Shown: in pieces, positions 7,369-14,984 of the stretch
Layout of the letters: the number at the start of each line of letters is the position of its first letter
How positions within the stretch are numbered: position 1 is the first letter of the stretch
Assembly (NCBI GenBank): GCA_037132275.1
Contig: JBAXPK010000023.1
Coordinates: 1 to 41,986, forward strand
Source: JAABPW01 sp037132275
GTDB lineage: Bacteria > Verrucomicrobiota > Kiritimatiellia > CAIKKV01 > CAITUY01
Direction: 5' to 3'
Length of the DNA stretch: 41,986 bases
Notes under the pieces: model-generated
Told to the model about the DNA's origin: nothing
Database searches by the model: none
What the model saw: the letters and a program-made list of their open reading frames with translations, nothing else
Position numbers and translations under genes: made by a program

Positions 7369-8651
7369 TCAGGCTAATCTGTTCAATACTCTTCTTGCTT
7401 TCGACGTTGTCGGCTGATGCCGATAACCGCTTTCCCAAGCCCCAGTTTGAAAGCGGCTATACCGCACCAATCCCGACCGCTCCCGCCGCGCGTTCACCGG
7501 CCATCGAAACCCTTGATGTTGCCGTATTGCTGGGCGCCCTATCGCTGGCCGCCTGGCTGGTCTTGAAAAAACGGTCGCGCCGGGGCGTTTTCCTCCTCAC
7601 CCTTTTCTCGCTTCTCTATTTCGGGTTTTTCCGGAAGGGCTGCGTATGCCCGGTAGGCTCCCTCCAAAACATGACGTTATGGCTGTTCGACAGCCATACC
7701 GCGCTATCACTGAGCATCGCCGCCTTCTTCCTGCTTCCCCTGATATTTGCGCTGCTATTTGGCCGGGTATTCTGTGCGGCGGTGTGTCCGTTGGGAACCA
7801 TTCAGGATCTGGTCATCGTATCCCCGAAAAAAGTCCACCCGGTGCTGGCGCAGATTTTGGGCTTCATTCCTTATCTCTATCTCGGACTGGCTGTCCTGAT
7901 GGCCGCAACGGGCACGGCATACGTCATCTGTCGCCTGGACCCGTTTGTCGCTTTTTTCAGATTCGGCGGCGAGTTCCCCATGATCGTAACCGGCATCGTG
8001 TTCCTGCTGATTGGGACGGTCATTGCCCGTCCTTACTGTCGATTCCTCTGTCCCTACGGCGTTTTGCTGAACTGGATGTCACGGCTGTCGAAATATCATG
8101 CCACGGTAACACCGAATGAATGTGTCAAATGCCGGCTCTGCGAACCCGCATGCCCCTTTGACGCCATTGAGTTTCCTCAACCGAACCCAACCCCTGAGAC
8201 ACGAAATACCGGGTTGCGCCGTTTAGCCCTGATGCTTGTGCTGCTCCCCGTTCTGATTGGCGTCGGCGGCTGGTCAGTCTCACGCCTTGCACCCGCGTTG
8301 GCGCGGCAGAATCCCAAGGTCAAATTGGCCGAGAGTTTGCGGCTCCCCCCTTCCCCAGCCTCCACCACCCCCAGCTTGGAGATCACCGCCTTTAACGGAA
8401 GCGGCGCCAAACGGGAGGATCTCGAAAGGCAGGCCGCCATCATCACCGCTGAATTCGGAATCGGAAGCTGGATCCTGGGCGGATTTCTAGGTGCCGTACT
8501 GGGGTGCACCCTGATCGGCGCCTCCATCAAGCGGCGGCAGGAAATCTATGAGCCCGACAAAGGAACCTGCCTGAGTTGTGCCCGTTGCTATTTAGCCTGC
8601 CCGCAAGAACATCAACGACTGGGGCTTATAATACCTAACGCAAAGCCATGA
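7365..8651 (+). CDS. NapH/NosR-like membrane iron-sulfur protein
   Basis: About 428 residues with a signal-like N-terminal helix and roughly five to six further membrane segments. It carries the short Cys-Pro motifs characteristic of the NapH/NosR/CcoG membrane ferredoxins: CVCPVG (about 93-98), CAAVCPLG (137-144) and CRFLCPYG (225-232). Two ferredoxin motifs follow: C253-C256-C259-C263 and, after another membrane helix, C402-C405-C408-C412. The family moves electrons between the quinone pool or cytoplasmic ferredoxin and periplasmic partners. The ATG at 7365 overlaps the previous stop as ATGA; an ATG at 7350 with an AGGCGGG-like sequence upstream is an alternative. The last cluster lacks the usual downstream second set, so it is a single [4Fe-4S] tail. 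Location directly after the NapG-like gene supports a NapGH-type module. Confidence 0.78.
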   Translation: MIRLICSILFLLSTLSADADNRFPKPQFESGYTAPIPTAPAARSPAIETLDVAVLLGALSLAAWLVLKKRSRRGVFLLTLFSLLYFGFFRKGCVCPVGSLQNMTLWLFDSHTALSLSIAAFFLLPLIFALLFGRVFCAAVCPLGTIQDLVIVSPKKVHPVLAQILGFIPYLYLGLAVLMAATGTAYVICRLDPFVAFFRFGGEFPMIVTGIVFLLIGTVIARPYCRFLCPYGVLLNWMSRLSKYHATVTPNECVKCRLCEPACPFDAIEFPQPNPTPETRNTGLRRLALMLVLLPVLIGVGGWSVSRLAPALARQNPKVKLAESLRLPPSPASTTPSLEITAFNGSGAKREDLERQAAIITAEFGIGSWILGGFLGAVLGCTLIGASIKRRQEIYEPDKGTCLSCARCYLACPQEHQRLGLIIPNAKP

Positions 8652-10420
8652 CAACAATGCATAACAACTCAAGCACATACTCCCCACTGGTGTATCGCAT
8701 TACCTTTACCATCTCTTCGGTGGCGTGTGCCTTCTCGCTTCTGGTCGGGATATTGATGGCGACAAATCTACTCACGATCCGAACCGCCTCTCCCCTCAAC
8801 CTGACAGAACTGACCCAGTTGCAAACCTCCCTGAAAGCCAATCCGGCTGATGAGGCCATCCAAAACAAAATAAGGGACCTGGATCATGTGGCACGGAGTT
8901 TTTATTTCGGGGGAATGAATTCACTCCGCACCGGTTCCTTCCTGCTGCTCGGCGGCGTGGTGGTCGCGTTGATCACGCTGAGGATTGCAACGACTCTCAG
9001 GCGGCGCACGCCCAATCCCCGTGAATTCCCCGCCTTGCCTGACCCGATTGATTCAGCCGCCACCACCCGCTGGGTAACCGGCGGAATAGCAACGGGTCTG
9101 ACTGTGTGCGCACTGGTCTTGGGGCTACGGCTCGACGAGACGCCTCGCCCTACCGGAATACCTGAACTCCCCCAAGGTGGGGCAAAGCGTCTCGCTGAGC
9201 CGTCCCCTGCAAACGTCCTTGATCCTTTCGAAGACGAAGCAGTTACGAATTGGCCCAGTTTCCGGGGACGCACAGGCAGCGGGGTCTCCGTTTCCACCAA
9301 TCTGCCGATTGCCTGGGACGGCCCCTCCGGTCGCGGCATCCTCTGGAAAACTCCCGCGCCGCTCCCCGGTTTGAGTTCACCGGTAGCCTGGGGAAACAAA
9401 GTATTCCTGACAGGCGCCTCCGCTGACAAGCGGGAGGTTTACTGCTACGACATCGCAACCGGAACCCTCCTCTGGCAAATGGGCGTAACCGTCACCTCCA
9501 GCGTGGCGAAAGCCAGTCCGGAGGTCAACCAGGACACCGGGTATGCGGCGTCAACCCCTGTAACCGACGGCATTTTTGTTTACTCCATCTTTGCCAACGG
9601 GGATGTGGCGGCCATTGATCATTGTTCCCAGACACGATGGACGACCGATCTCGGCCTTCCCATCAACCGCTACGGTTACGCCTCATCCCTTGCCCTCTAC
9701 AAAAACCTGATCCTGATTCAATTCGATAATGACCCCGACAAGGGAGGAGTGTCCCAAGTGATCGCACTGGATACCACTACAGGAAAGCTGGCTTGGACAA
9801 CCCCACGGCCCGTAGCCGATGCCTGGCCTTCGCCGATCCTGGTCGAGACCGCCCAGGGCGCCCAACTTGTCACCGCCGCCAACGAATGGATCATCGCTTA
9901 CGATCCGGTAAAGGGAACCGAGCTATGGAAAGTCAAGGTGGGTGGAACCGACTCCGCCTCATCGCCCATTCTTGCAGGCGGCCTGGTGCTGGCATCCGTC
10001 GCGGGTGACAAGATCTATGCCATCCGGCCTGACGGTCATGGCGATGTCACGAAGACCCATGTCGTCTGGCAATCCGACACCGGTATCAGCGATGTGGCCT
10101 CCCCGGTCAGCGATGGCAAACTGGCATTCTCCGTCAATACCAGCGGCTCGCTGACTTGCCTCGAGGTGGCCACCGGCAAGGTGGTCTGGGACCATAGCCT
10201 GGAAGGCGAATTCTATGCCTCACCCGGACTCGCGGGGGACAAACTCTATCTGGTCGCACGTAGCGGGCATGTTTTCATATTGAAGGTCGGCCGCCAATAC
10301 GAAGAGATTGGCAAGGCCAACCTGGGCGAACCGAGTGATGGCTCGCCCGTCTTCATCAATGGCAAAATCTTGATTCGCGGGATCAAGAATTTATTCTGCA
10401 TCAATGGCTATGAAAAATAA
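8648..10420 (+). CDS. Membrane-anchored PQQ-like beta-propeller protein (second)
   Basis: A 590-residue protein with three predicted membrane helices (about residues 15-40, 92-115 and 143-165) and then a full PQQ-like propeller from about residue 205. Blades are marked by repeats such as DIATGTLLWQM, DTTTGKLAWTTP, DPVKGTELWKVK and EVATGKVVWDHS. The propeller opens with WPSFRGRTGSGVS, the counterpart of the WPCFRG opening in the first propeller of this operon, so the two are probably related. The C terminus ends within the last blade without an extra domain. No haem-binding motif is visible. The start overlaps the previous stop as ATGA. Having two differently anchored propellers around a NapGH-like pair is unusual. 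Substrate and PQQ binding cannot be judged by eye. Confidence 0.75.
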   Translation: MTTMHNNSSTYSPLVYRITFTISSVACAFSLLVGILMATNLLTIRTASPLNLTELTQLQTSLKANPADEAIQNKIRDLDHVARSFYFGGMNSLRTGSFLLLGGVVVALITLRIATTLRRRTPNPREFPALPDPIDSAATTRWVTGGIATGLTVCALVLGLRLDETPRPTGIPELPQGGAKRLAEPSPANVLDPFEDEAVTNWPSFRGRTGSGVSVSTNLPIAWDGPSGRGILWKTPAPLPGLSSPVAWGNKVFLTGASADKREVYCYDIATGTLLWQMGVTVTSSVAKASPEVNQDTGYAASTPVTDGIFVYSIFANGDVAAIDHCSQTRWTTDLGLPINRYGYASSLALYKNLILIQFDNDPDKGGVSQVIALDTTTGKLAWTTPRPVADAWPSPILVETAQGAQLVTAANEWIIAYDPVKGTELWKVKVGGTDSASSPILAGGLVLASVAGDKIYAIRPDGHGDVTKTHVVWQSDTGISDVASPVSDGKLAFSVNTSGSLTCLEVATGKVVWDHSLEGEFYASPGLAGDKLYLVARSGHVFILKVGRQYEEIGKANLGEPSDGSPVFINGKILIRGIKNLFCINGYEK

Positions 10421-12800
10421 CAACGCCACTCAAAACTCAACGCCCGATCTACAGATCGTTGATACCGTTGTGGCGGAATGCGGACGGTCAGCCGACGCGG
10501 TAATCCCCATTTTGCAGAAACTTCAGGATCATTTCCGGTATCTTCCCGAAGCGGCATTACGGCGAGTTTGTGAATTGACCGAAATCACTCCCGCCTCCAT
10601 CGCCGGGGTATCCACTTTTTATTCGCAATTCCGGCACAAACCCGTGGGCCGCCATATCATCAGCATCTGCCATGGAACCGCCTGTCACGTCAAAGGGGCG
10701 GGCCTGATTCACGATGCCCTGACCCGCCACCTGCACATCAAAACGGGCGAAGACACGGATCCTACCGGGGCGTTTACGCTGGAACGTGTGGCTTGTCTAG
10801 GCTGTTGCACCCTGGCGCCGGTCATCAAAATTGACGGCGTGACTTACGGGCACCTGACCCCAGAGACCGTGTCGCGGGCGGTACAGGACTTTCTTGAACT
10901 CGAGAAGCGACATATTGTGCCGCAGCGCTATGATCAGGCAACGACCGCCACCGAGGGGCTGACGGAAATCCGTATTGGTGTCGGGTCATGCTGTGTAGCC
11001 GGAGGCAGTCAGGGAGTCCGACAGGAACTGGAAGATGAAGTCAGGAAACTGGGAGCCGCTGCCGTCATTAAGCCGGTGGGCTGCGTGGGAATGTGCCATC
11101 AAACCCCGCTGGTGCAAATCGTCTCGCCGGACGGCAAACCGGTAACCTATGCCAAGGTTCGGGCGGAGGATGCGGCCCAACTGGTGCGTAAACATTTCAA
11201 GCCGAGGGGCCTTGTCCGCCGCGTCCGCACCGGACTGACGACCGCCATGGAGCACCTGCTCACGGATGACACGTGGACGCCGGTCACACGCTATGCTCTG
11301 GATGTCCGGGACGCACCGGTGTGCGCCTTCCTAGGGAAACAGGAACGTATCGCCAGCGAGTGGTGCGGGGATATCGATCCCCTGGATCTTGATGAATATT
11401 GCGTCCATGGTGGCATGACGGCGCTGACGGCTTGTATAAAGGCCGGCCATCCTGACGAAATCGTGCAAGCTGTCACGCAGTCCGGTTTACGCGGGCGGGG
11501 CGGAGCCGGTTTTCCGACGGGCCGAAAATGGGCCATGGTCCGCAAGGCATCCGGCCCCAAAAAGCATATCATCTGCAATGGGGATGAGGGGGATCCCGGC
11601 GCCTTCATGGATCGGATGCTTCTGGAATCCTTTCCCTACCGGGTGCTGGAGGGCATGATCATTGCCGCTTATGCCGTTGGCGCCAGCGAGGGCGTTCTCT
11701 ACATCCGCGCCGAGTATCCGCTCGCCATCCGGCGTATCACCGAGGCGCTGTCACGGATGGAAAAACGCGGGTATCTTGGAAAGTCAATTGCCGGAAGCGA
11801 CTTTACCCTCTCTCTCCGGGTTGTTGAGGGGGCGGGCGCGTTTGTGAGCGGGGAAGAGACCGCCCTGCTGGCTTCCATTGAAGGACAGCGGGCCATGCCG
11901 CGGTTTCGTCCGCCCTATCCCGCAGAGTGCGGATTATGGGGCTGTCCCACGGCCATCAATAATGTGGAGACCCTGGCCATGGTGCCATGGATCATCCGGA
12001 ACGGCGCGGCTCGTTTCGCCGCGATGGGAACCGCGACCAGCGCGGGAACCAAGGTGTTTTCACTGACCGGGAAAGTCAATCGCGGGGGGCTGATTGAAGT
12101 GCCCATGGGGATCACCATCCGCGAGATTGTCGAGGAGATCGGCGGCGGCACCGAAACAGGAAAGCCGTTCAAGGCGGTGCAGATTGGCGGACCTTCCGGC
12201 GGCTGCCTTCCCGCCTCATGTGGCGAAACACGCGTGGACTATGAAGCGCTGGCCACCGCCGGCTGCATCATGGGGTCTGGCGGTCTGGTGGTTCTGGATG
12301 AGGCGGATTGCATGGTGGATCTCGCCCGTTACTTTATGACCTTTACACAGCAGGAGTCCTGCGGCAAATGTACCCCCTGCCGGGTTGGCACGAAACGCAT
12401 GCTGGAAATCCTGGAAAGGTTATGTGCCGGCAAAGGGCAAAAGGGAGACATCGAACACCTTGAACATCTTGCACAAACAACCCGCACGGGCAGTTTGTGC
12501 GGACTGGGCCGGACCGCCCCCAACCCGGTCTTGTCGACGATCCGTCATTTCCGGCAGGAATATGACGCCCATCTGGCCGGGCGTTGCCCCTCCAGAAAAT
12601 GCCAGGCGCTGATTGCCTACCGAATTAATGAGAAATGCATCGGCTGCACGAAGTGCTCCCAGGCGTGTCCGGCGGACGCCATTGAATTTGCACCTTATCA
12701 GCAGCATGTCATTCAACAGGACAAATGTACCCGATGCGATACCTGCAGACAGGTCTGCCCGGTGGATGCCGTTTGGATAGGTGACCCATGCCACGATTGA
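10404..12800 (+). CDS. NuoE-NuoF fusion, NADH-binding flavo-iron-sulfur subunit with C-terminal ferredoxin
   Basis: A 798-residue fusion predicted to oxidise or reduce NAD(H). Residues about 15-170 are NuoE-like with [2Fe-2S] ligands C89, C94, C131 and C135. Residues 188-265 are the second thioredoxin-like [2Fe-2S] domain (C196/C197, C227, C231) found in HydB/HndC-type subunits but not in plain NuoF. Next comes the NuoF core: the FMN loop GRGGAGFPTGRKW (364-376), the NADH-site motif GDEGDPGAFMDR (393-404), an SLBB region (about 550-640) and the N3-type [4Fe-4S] ligands C653, C656, C659 and C699. The C terminus adds two [4Fe-4S] clusters (C745-C755 and C775-C785). This set, including the extra ferredoxin domain, matches the Bfu family of electron-bifurcating enzymes, where NuoE- and NuoF-like parts are usually separate. 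It overlaps the upstream propeller gene by 17 bases. Cytoplasmic. Confidence 0.9.
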   Translation: MAMKNNNATQNSTPDLQIVDTVVAECGRSADAVIPILQKLQDHFRYLPEAALRRVCELTEITPASIAGVSTFYSQFRHKPVGRHIISICHGTACHVKGAGLIHDALTRHLHIKTGEDTDPTGAFTLERVACLGCCTLAPVIKIDGVTYGHLTPETVSRAVQDFLELEKRHIVPQRYDQATTATEGLTEIRIGVGSCCVAGGSQGVRQELEDEVRKLGAAAVIKPVGCVGMCHQTPLVQIVSPDGKPVTYAKVRAEDAAQLVRKHFKPRGLVRRVRTGLTTAMEHLLTDDTWTPVTRYALDVRDAPVCAFLGKQERIASEWCGDIDPLDLDEYCVHGGMTALTACIKAGHPDEIVQAVTQSGLRGRGGAGFPTGRKWAMVRKASGPKKHIICNGDEGDPGAFMDRMLLESFPYRVLEGMIIAAYAVGASEGVLYIRAEYPLAIRRITEALSRMEKRGYLGKSIAGSDFTLSLRVVEGAGAFVSGEETALLASIEGQRAMPRFRPPYPAECGLWGCPTAINNVETLAMVPWIIRNGAARFAAMGTATSAGTKVFSLTGKVNRGGLIEVPMGITIREIVEEIGGGTETGKPFKAVQIGGPSGGCLPASCGETRVDYEALATAGCIMGSGGLVVLDEADCMVDLARYFMTFTQQESCGKCTPCRVGTKRMLEILERLCAGKGQKGDIEHLEHLAQTTRTGSLCGLGRTAPNPVLSTIRHFRQEYDAHLAGRCPSRKCQALIAYRINEKCIGCTKCSQACPADAIEFAPYQQHVIQQDKCTRCDTCRQVCPVDAVWIGDPCHD

Positions 12801-14353
12801 CCATTAATGGACACAGTATAACCGTCGACCCCGGCACTACAATTCTGGACGCCGCCCGCGTTGCTGGAATTATCATTCCCGCCATGTGCAATTTGAAAGG
12901 GTTGCCTCATTTCACATCCTGCATGGTCTGTGTGGTTCAGGAAAAGAATTCGAGCCGGCTCCTGCCATCATGCAGCGCCTTGGCAACAGACGGCATGGTG
13001 GTGGAAACCGACACCAATGAAGCACGACATGTGAGGACGGGATCATTGAGTTTACTCATGAGCGAACATGCCGGTGACTGCCAGGCTCCCTGCACAACTA
13101 CCTGTCCCGCGCACATGAACATTCCGCTCATGATTCGTCAAATCGCTGCGGGCAAACCCCTCGAGGCACTGACCACAGTTTACGACATGATTGCCCTCCC
13201 CGGCGTGCTGGGGCGAATCTGCCCTGCCCCCTGCGAGAAAGCCTGCCGCCGCGGACGCATAGATGCCCCGCTCTCCATATGCCTGCTTAAACGATTTTCC
13301 GCAGATGATGGCGCCGCCGGAATTTCACCCCCGGCACACGTCTCTCCCTCCACTCAACATCGTGTTGCCATTGTTGGAGCGGGACCTGCCGGTCTGGCGG
13401 CAGCTTTCTATCTCGCCCAGTCCGGACATGCCTGCACGATCTTTGATGACCATCCGCATCCGGGCGGTCAACTCCGGTATGGGATCCCGGAATATTTGCT
13501 CCCCTCAACCGTTTTAGACCGCGAAATCAAGCACATCCATGATCTGGGAGTGAACTTCCGCATGAACACCCGCGTTGGTTCCGACATTGCTTTCGAGGAT
13601 TTGAAAGCCGGGTACGATGCCATCATCCTGACTCCCGGAATAACCTCACCCGATATTCTGGCGACGTGGAAGGTTGAGTTCACCCCCCGCGGGATCAAGG
13701 TTGATGGACACACCTTCCGATCCTCAGATGAAAAGATTTTTGCGGGCGGCGAGGTTATTCAGGCCGGACACATGGCTGTCCGGGCCGTCGCCCATGGAAA
13801 AAGCATGGCCATCTCAATCGATCAATTCCTCGGGGGGCTCACGGTAACCGGACCACCCAACAGATTCGAGTCGAGACTGGGCAAGATTGAGGCGGCTGAA
13901 GGCCAGGAACTCATGAAAGAAGCCTCGCCCCATGTCCGTATCAGCCCCATCGACGGACCCGGCACGGGGTTCACACAAGATGAAGCGATCCGGGAAAGCA
14001 AACGCTGCATGCATTGTGATTGTCGCAAGGCAGAGGCCTGCAAACTTCGGGATTACATGGAGGCCCACATGACTGGCCCCATGCATGTCCCGGCTGAAGG
14101 CCGGAAACCCGTGGAGCGGAACATCACACATCCCCGCGTAATTTTCGAGTCCGGAAAATGCATCAAATGCGGCATCTGCGTGAGAATTACAACACACGCC
14201 GGCGAAAAACCCGGCCTCGCTTTTCTCGGCAGGGGCTTTGATGCAATGGTGGGCGTCCCGTTTGGCGCATCGCTTGAGGCAGGCTTGGGACACTCCGCCG
14301 ATCAATGCGTTAAAGAATGCCCAACCGGCGCCCTGGCATGGAAAGAATTATGA
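12788..14353 (+). CDS. NuoG/GltD hybrid iron-sulfur flavoprotein lacking the NAD(P)H domain
   Basis: 521 residues. The N terminus is a NuoG/HydA-like [2Fe-2S] domain with ligands C34, C45, C48 and C62. A NuoG-type His-x3-Cys (H94, C98) then runs directly into the GltD-like [4Fe-4S] domain (C98, C102, C106, and C145, C149, C153). A FAD-binding Rossmann motif VGAGPAGLAAA (196-206) and the PGGQLRYGIP segment follow, as in GltD/NfnB. The region that normally holds the second Rossmann fold with its GGGN motif (about 150-200 residues) is missing: YDAIILTPG (276-284) is followed within about 35 residues by the FAD-domain end IFAGGEV (317-323). The C terminus has more cysteines (C407-C418 and C458-C464 with C507/C511). 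It overlaps the NuoEF gene by 13 bases and should partner it as an electron relay. The family name is uncertain. Confidence 0.75.
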   Translation: MPRLTINGHSITVDPGTTILDAARVAGIIIPAMCNLKGLPHFTSCMVCVVQEKNSSRLLPSCSALATDGMVVETDTNEARHVRTGSLSLLMSEHAGDCQAPCTTTCPAHMNIPLMIRQIAAGKPLEALTTVYDMIALPGVLGRICPAPCEKACRRGRIDAPLSICLLKRFSADDGAAGISPPAHVSPSTQHRVAIVGAGPAGLAAAFYLAQSGHACTIFDDHPHPGGQLRYGIPEYLLPSTVLDREIKHIHDLGVNFRMNTRVGSDIAFEDLKAGYDAIILTPGITSPDILATWKVEFTPRGIKVDGHTFRSSDEKIFAGGEVIQAGHMAVRAVAHGKSMAISIDQFLGGLTVTGPPNRFESRLGKIEAAEGQELMKEASPHVRISPIDGPGTGFTQDEAIRESKRCMHCDCRKAEACKLRDYMEAHMTGPMHVPAEGRKPVERNITHPRVIFESGKCIKCGICVRITTHAGEKPGLAFLGRGFDAMVGVPFGASLEAGLGHSADQCVKECPTGALAWKEL

Positions 14354-14357
14354 AAGT

Positions 14358-14378
14358 GGTGCCTATGTCCCTGGCACC
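14358..14378. repeat. Possible REP-like hairpin after the redox operon
   Basis: GGTGCC (14358-14363) and GGCACC (14373-14378) are inverted around a nine-base loop, directly after the operon's last stop. There is no T-run, so an intrinsic terminator is unlikely. The shape resembles short intergenic palindromes, but no second copy was found in this window. Confidence 0.25.
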
Positions 14379-14411
14379 CATTACATTGATGATTTTCAAC
14401 CCAAATGATAG

Positions 14412-14426
14412 TGTCTTTTAAAGACA
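14412..14426. promoter_or_regulatory. Perfect palindrome upstream of ppnP
   Basis: TGTCTTT (14412-14418), one T, then AAAGACA (14420-14426) form a perfect 7-base inverted repeat about 38 bases before the ppnP start. Its size and position suit an operator for a dimeric repressor. No clear promoter could be assigned around it. Confidence 0.3.
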
Positions 14427-14463
14427 ACGAAACAGTAGATTTATCGAACAGGGGTATACAGTC

Positions 14464-14787
14464 ATGAGCGCCATCATATTTGAAAATGTTTCTGTAACGG
14501 CCAAGGCCAACGTCTATTTTGACGGCAAAGTGGTCAGCCATACCGTCGTGCTTCCTGATGGTTCCAAAAAAACGATTGGCCTGATCTATCCGGGCACCTA
14601 CACATTCAATACGGCCGCACCGGAAGAAATGAAAATCATCGCGGGCGCCTGCAAAGCGCGCCAAGCAGGCGCCTCCGCATGGACTCCCCATGCCGCCGGC
14701 ACCCAATTCGATGTTCCCGGAAACTCCAAGTTCGACATCGCTGTCGAGTCAGGAATCGCGGAATATATCTGCTCGTTCAAGCCTTGA
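14464..14787 (+). CDS. ppnP: Pyrimidine/purine nucleoside phosphorylase PpnP (DUF1255)
   Basis: A 107-residue single-domain cupin protein. It shows the family's hallmark run: GLIYPGTYTFNTAAPEEM near residues 40-57, then a segment ending in TQFDVPGNSKFDI, and the aromatic-rich end EYICSF. E. coli PpnP (YaiE) has the same layout over about 94 residues. The enzyme phosphorolyses several nucleosides to the free base and ribose-1-phosphate, which serves nucleoside salvage in the cytoplasm. The gene stands alone between the redox operon and the antiporter. A palindrome lies upstream and two adjacent hairpins follow the stop. Start at ATG 14464; the upstream sequence has only a weak CAGGGG ribosome-binding site. 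Confidence 0.92.
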   Translation: MSAIIFENVSVTAKANVYFDGKVVSHTVVLPDGSKKTIGLIYPGTYTFNTAAPEEMKIIAGACKARQAGASAWTPHAAGTQFDVPGNSKFDIAVESGIAEYICSFKP

Positions 14788-14807
14788 ACGCATCAGTGAG
14801 CCTGATG
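14774..14807. terminator. Tandem hairpins at the end of ppnP
   Basis: CGTTCAA-GCC-TTGAACG (14774-14790) spans the ppnP stop, and CATCAG-TGAGC-CTGATG (14791-14807) follows with no gap. Both stems are perfect. The following TTAATAAAA is not a good U-tract, so this may be a weak terminator or a 3'-end-protecting structure. Confidence 0.35.
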
Positions 14808-14928
14808 TTAATAAAACTCGGATGATCACCCAGCGTGAAGGCTGCCGCAATATCCGACCCAATCGAGAAATCACGAGTCGAACTTCGAATAATTCATGAC
14901 ACCGCTTCTGCGCGACATAGAAGATGGC

Positions 14929-14957
14929 TTTACCCTGTTGGCTAAAGTGCTTATATT
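14929..14957 (+). promoter_or_regulatory. Promoter of the cation antiporter gene
   Basis: TTTACC (14929-14934), 17 bases, and TATATT (14952-14957) make a sigma70-like promoter. The 14985 start lies 27 bases past the -10 with a GGAGGG ribosome-binding site between, so this gene has a conventional leader. Confidence 0.4.
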
Positions 14958-14984
14958 CATTTTGTCATATGGAGGGATCGGGAA

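Noticed and set aside
6688..8651. Genuine nap (nitrate reductase) genes
   Set aside because: The proteins are NapG/NapH-like by architecture only. napA, napB, napC and napD are absent and the neighbours are unrelated.
5243..14353. Hydrogenase operon (HydABC)
   Set aside because: The NuoE/NuoF/NuoG-like parts suggest it, but no H-cluster cysteine motifs or NiFe subunits are found anywhere in the window.
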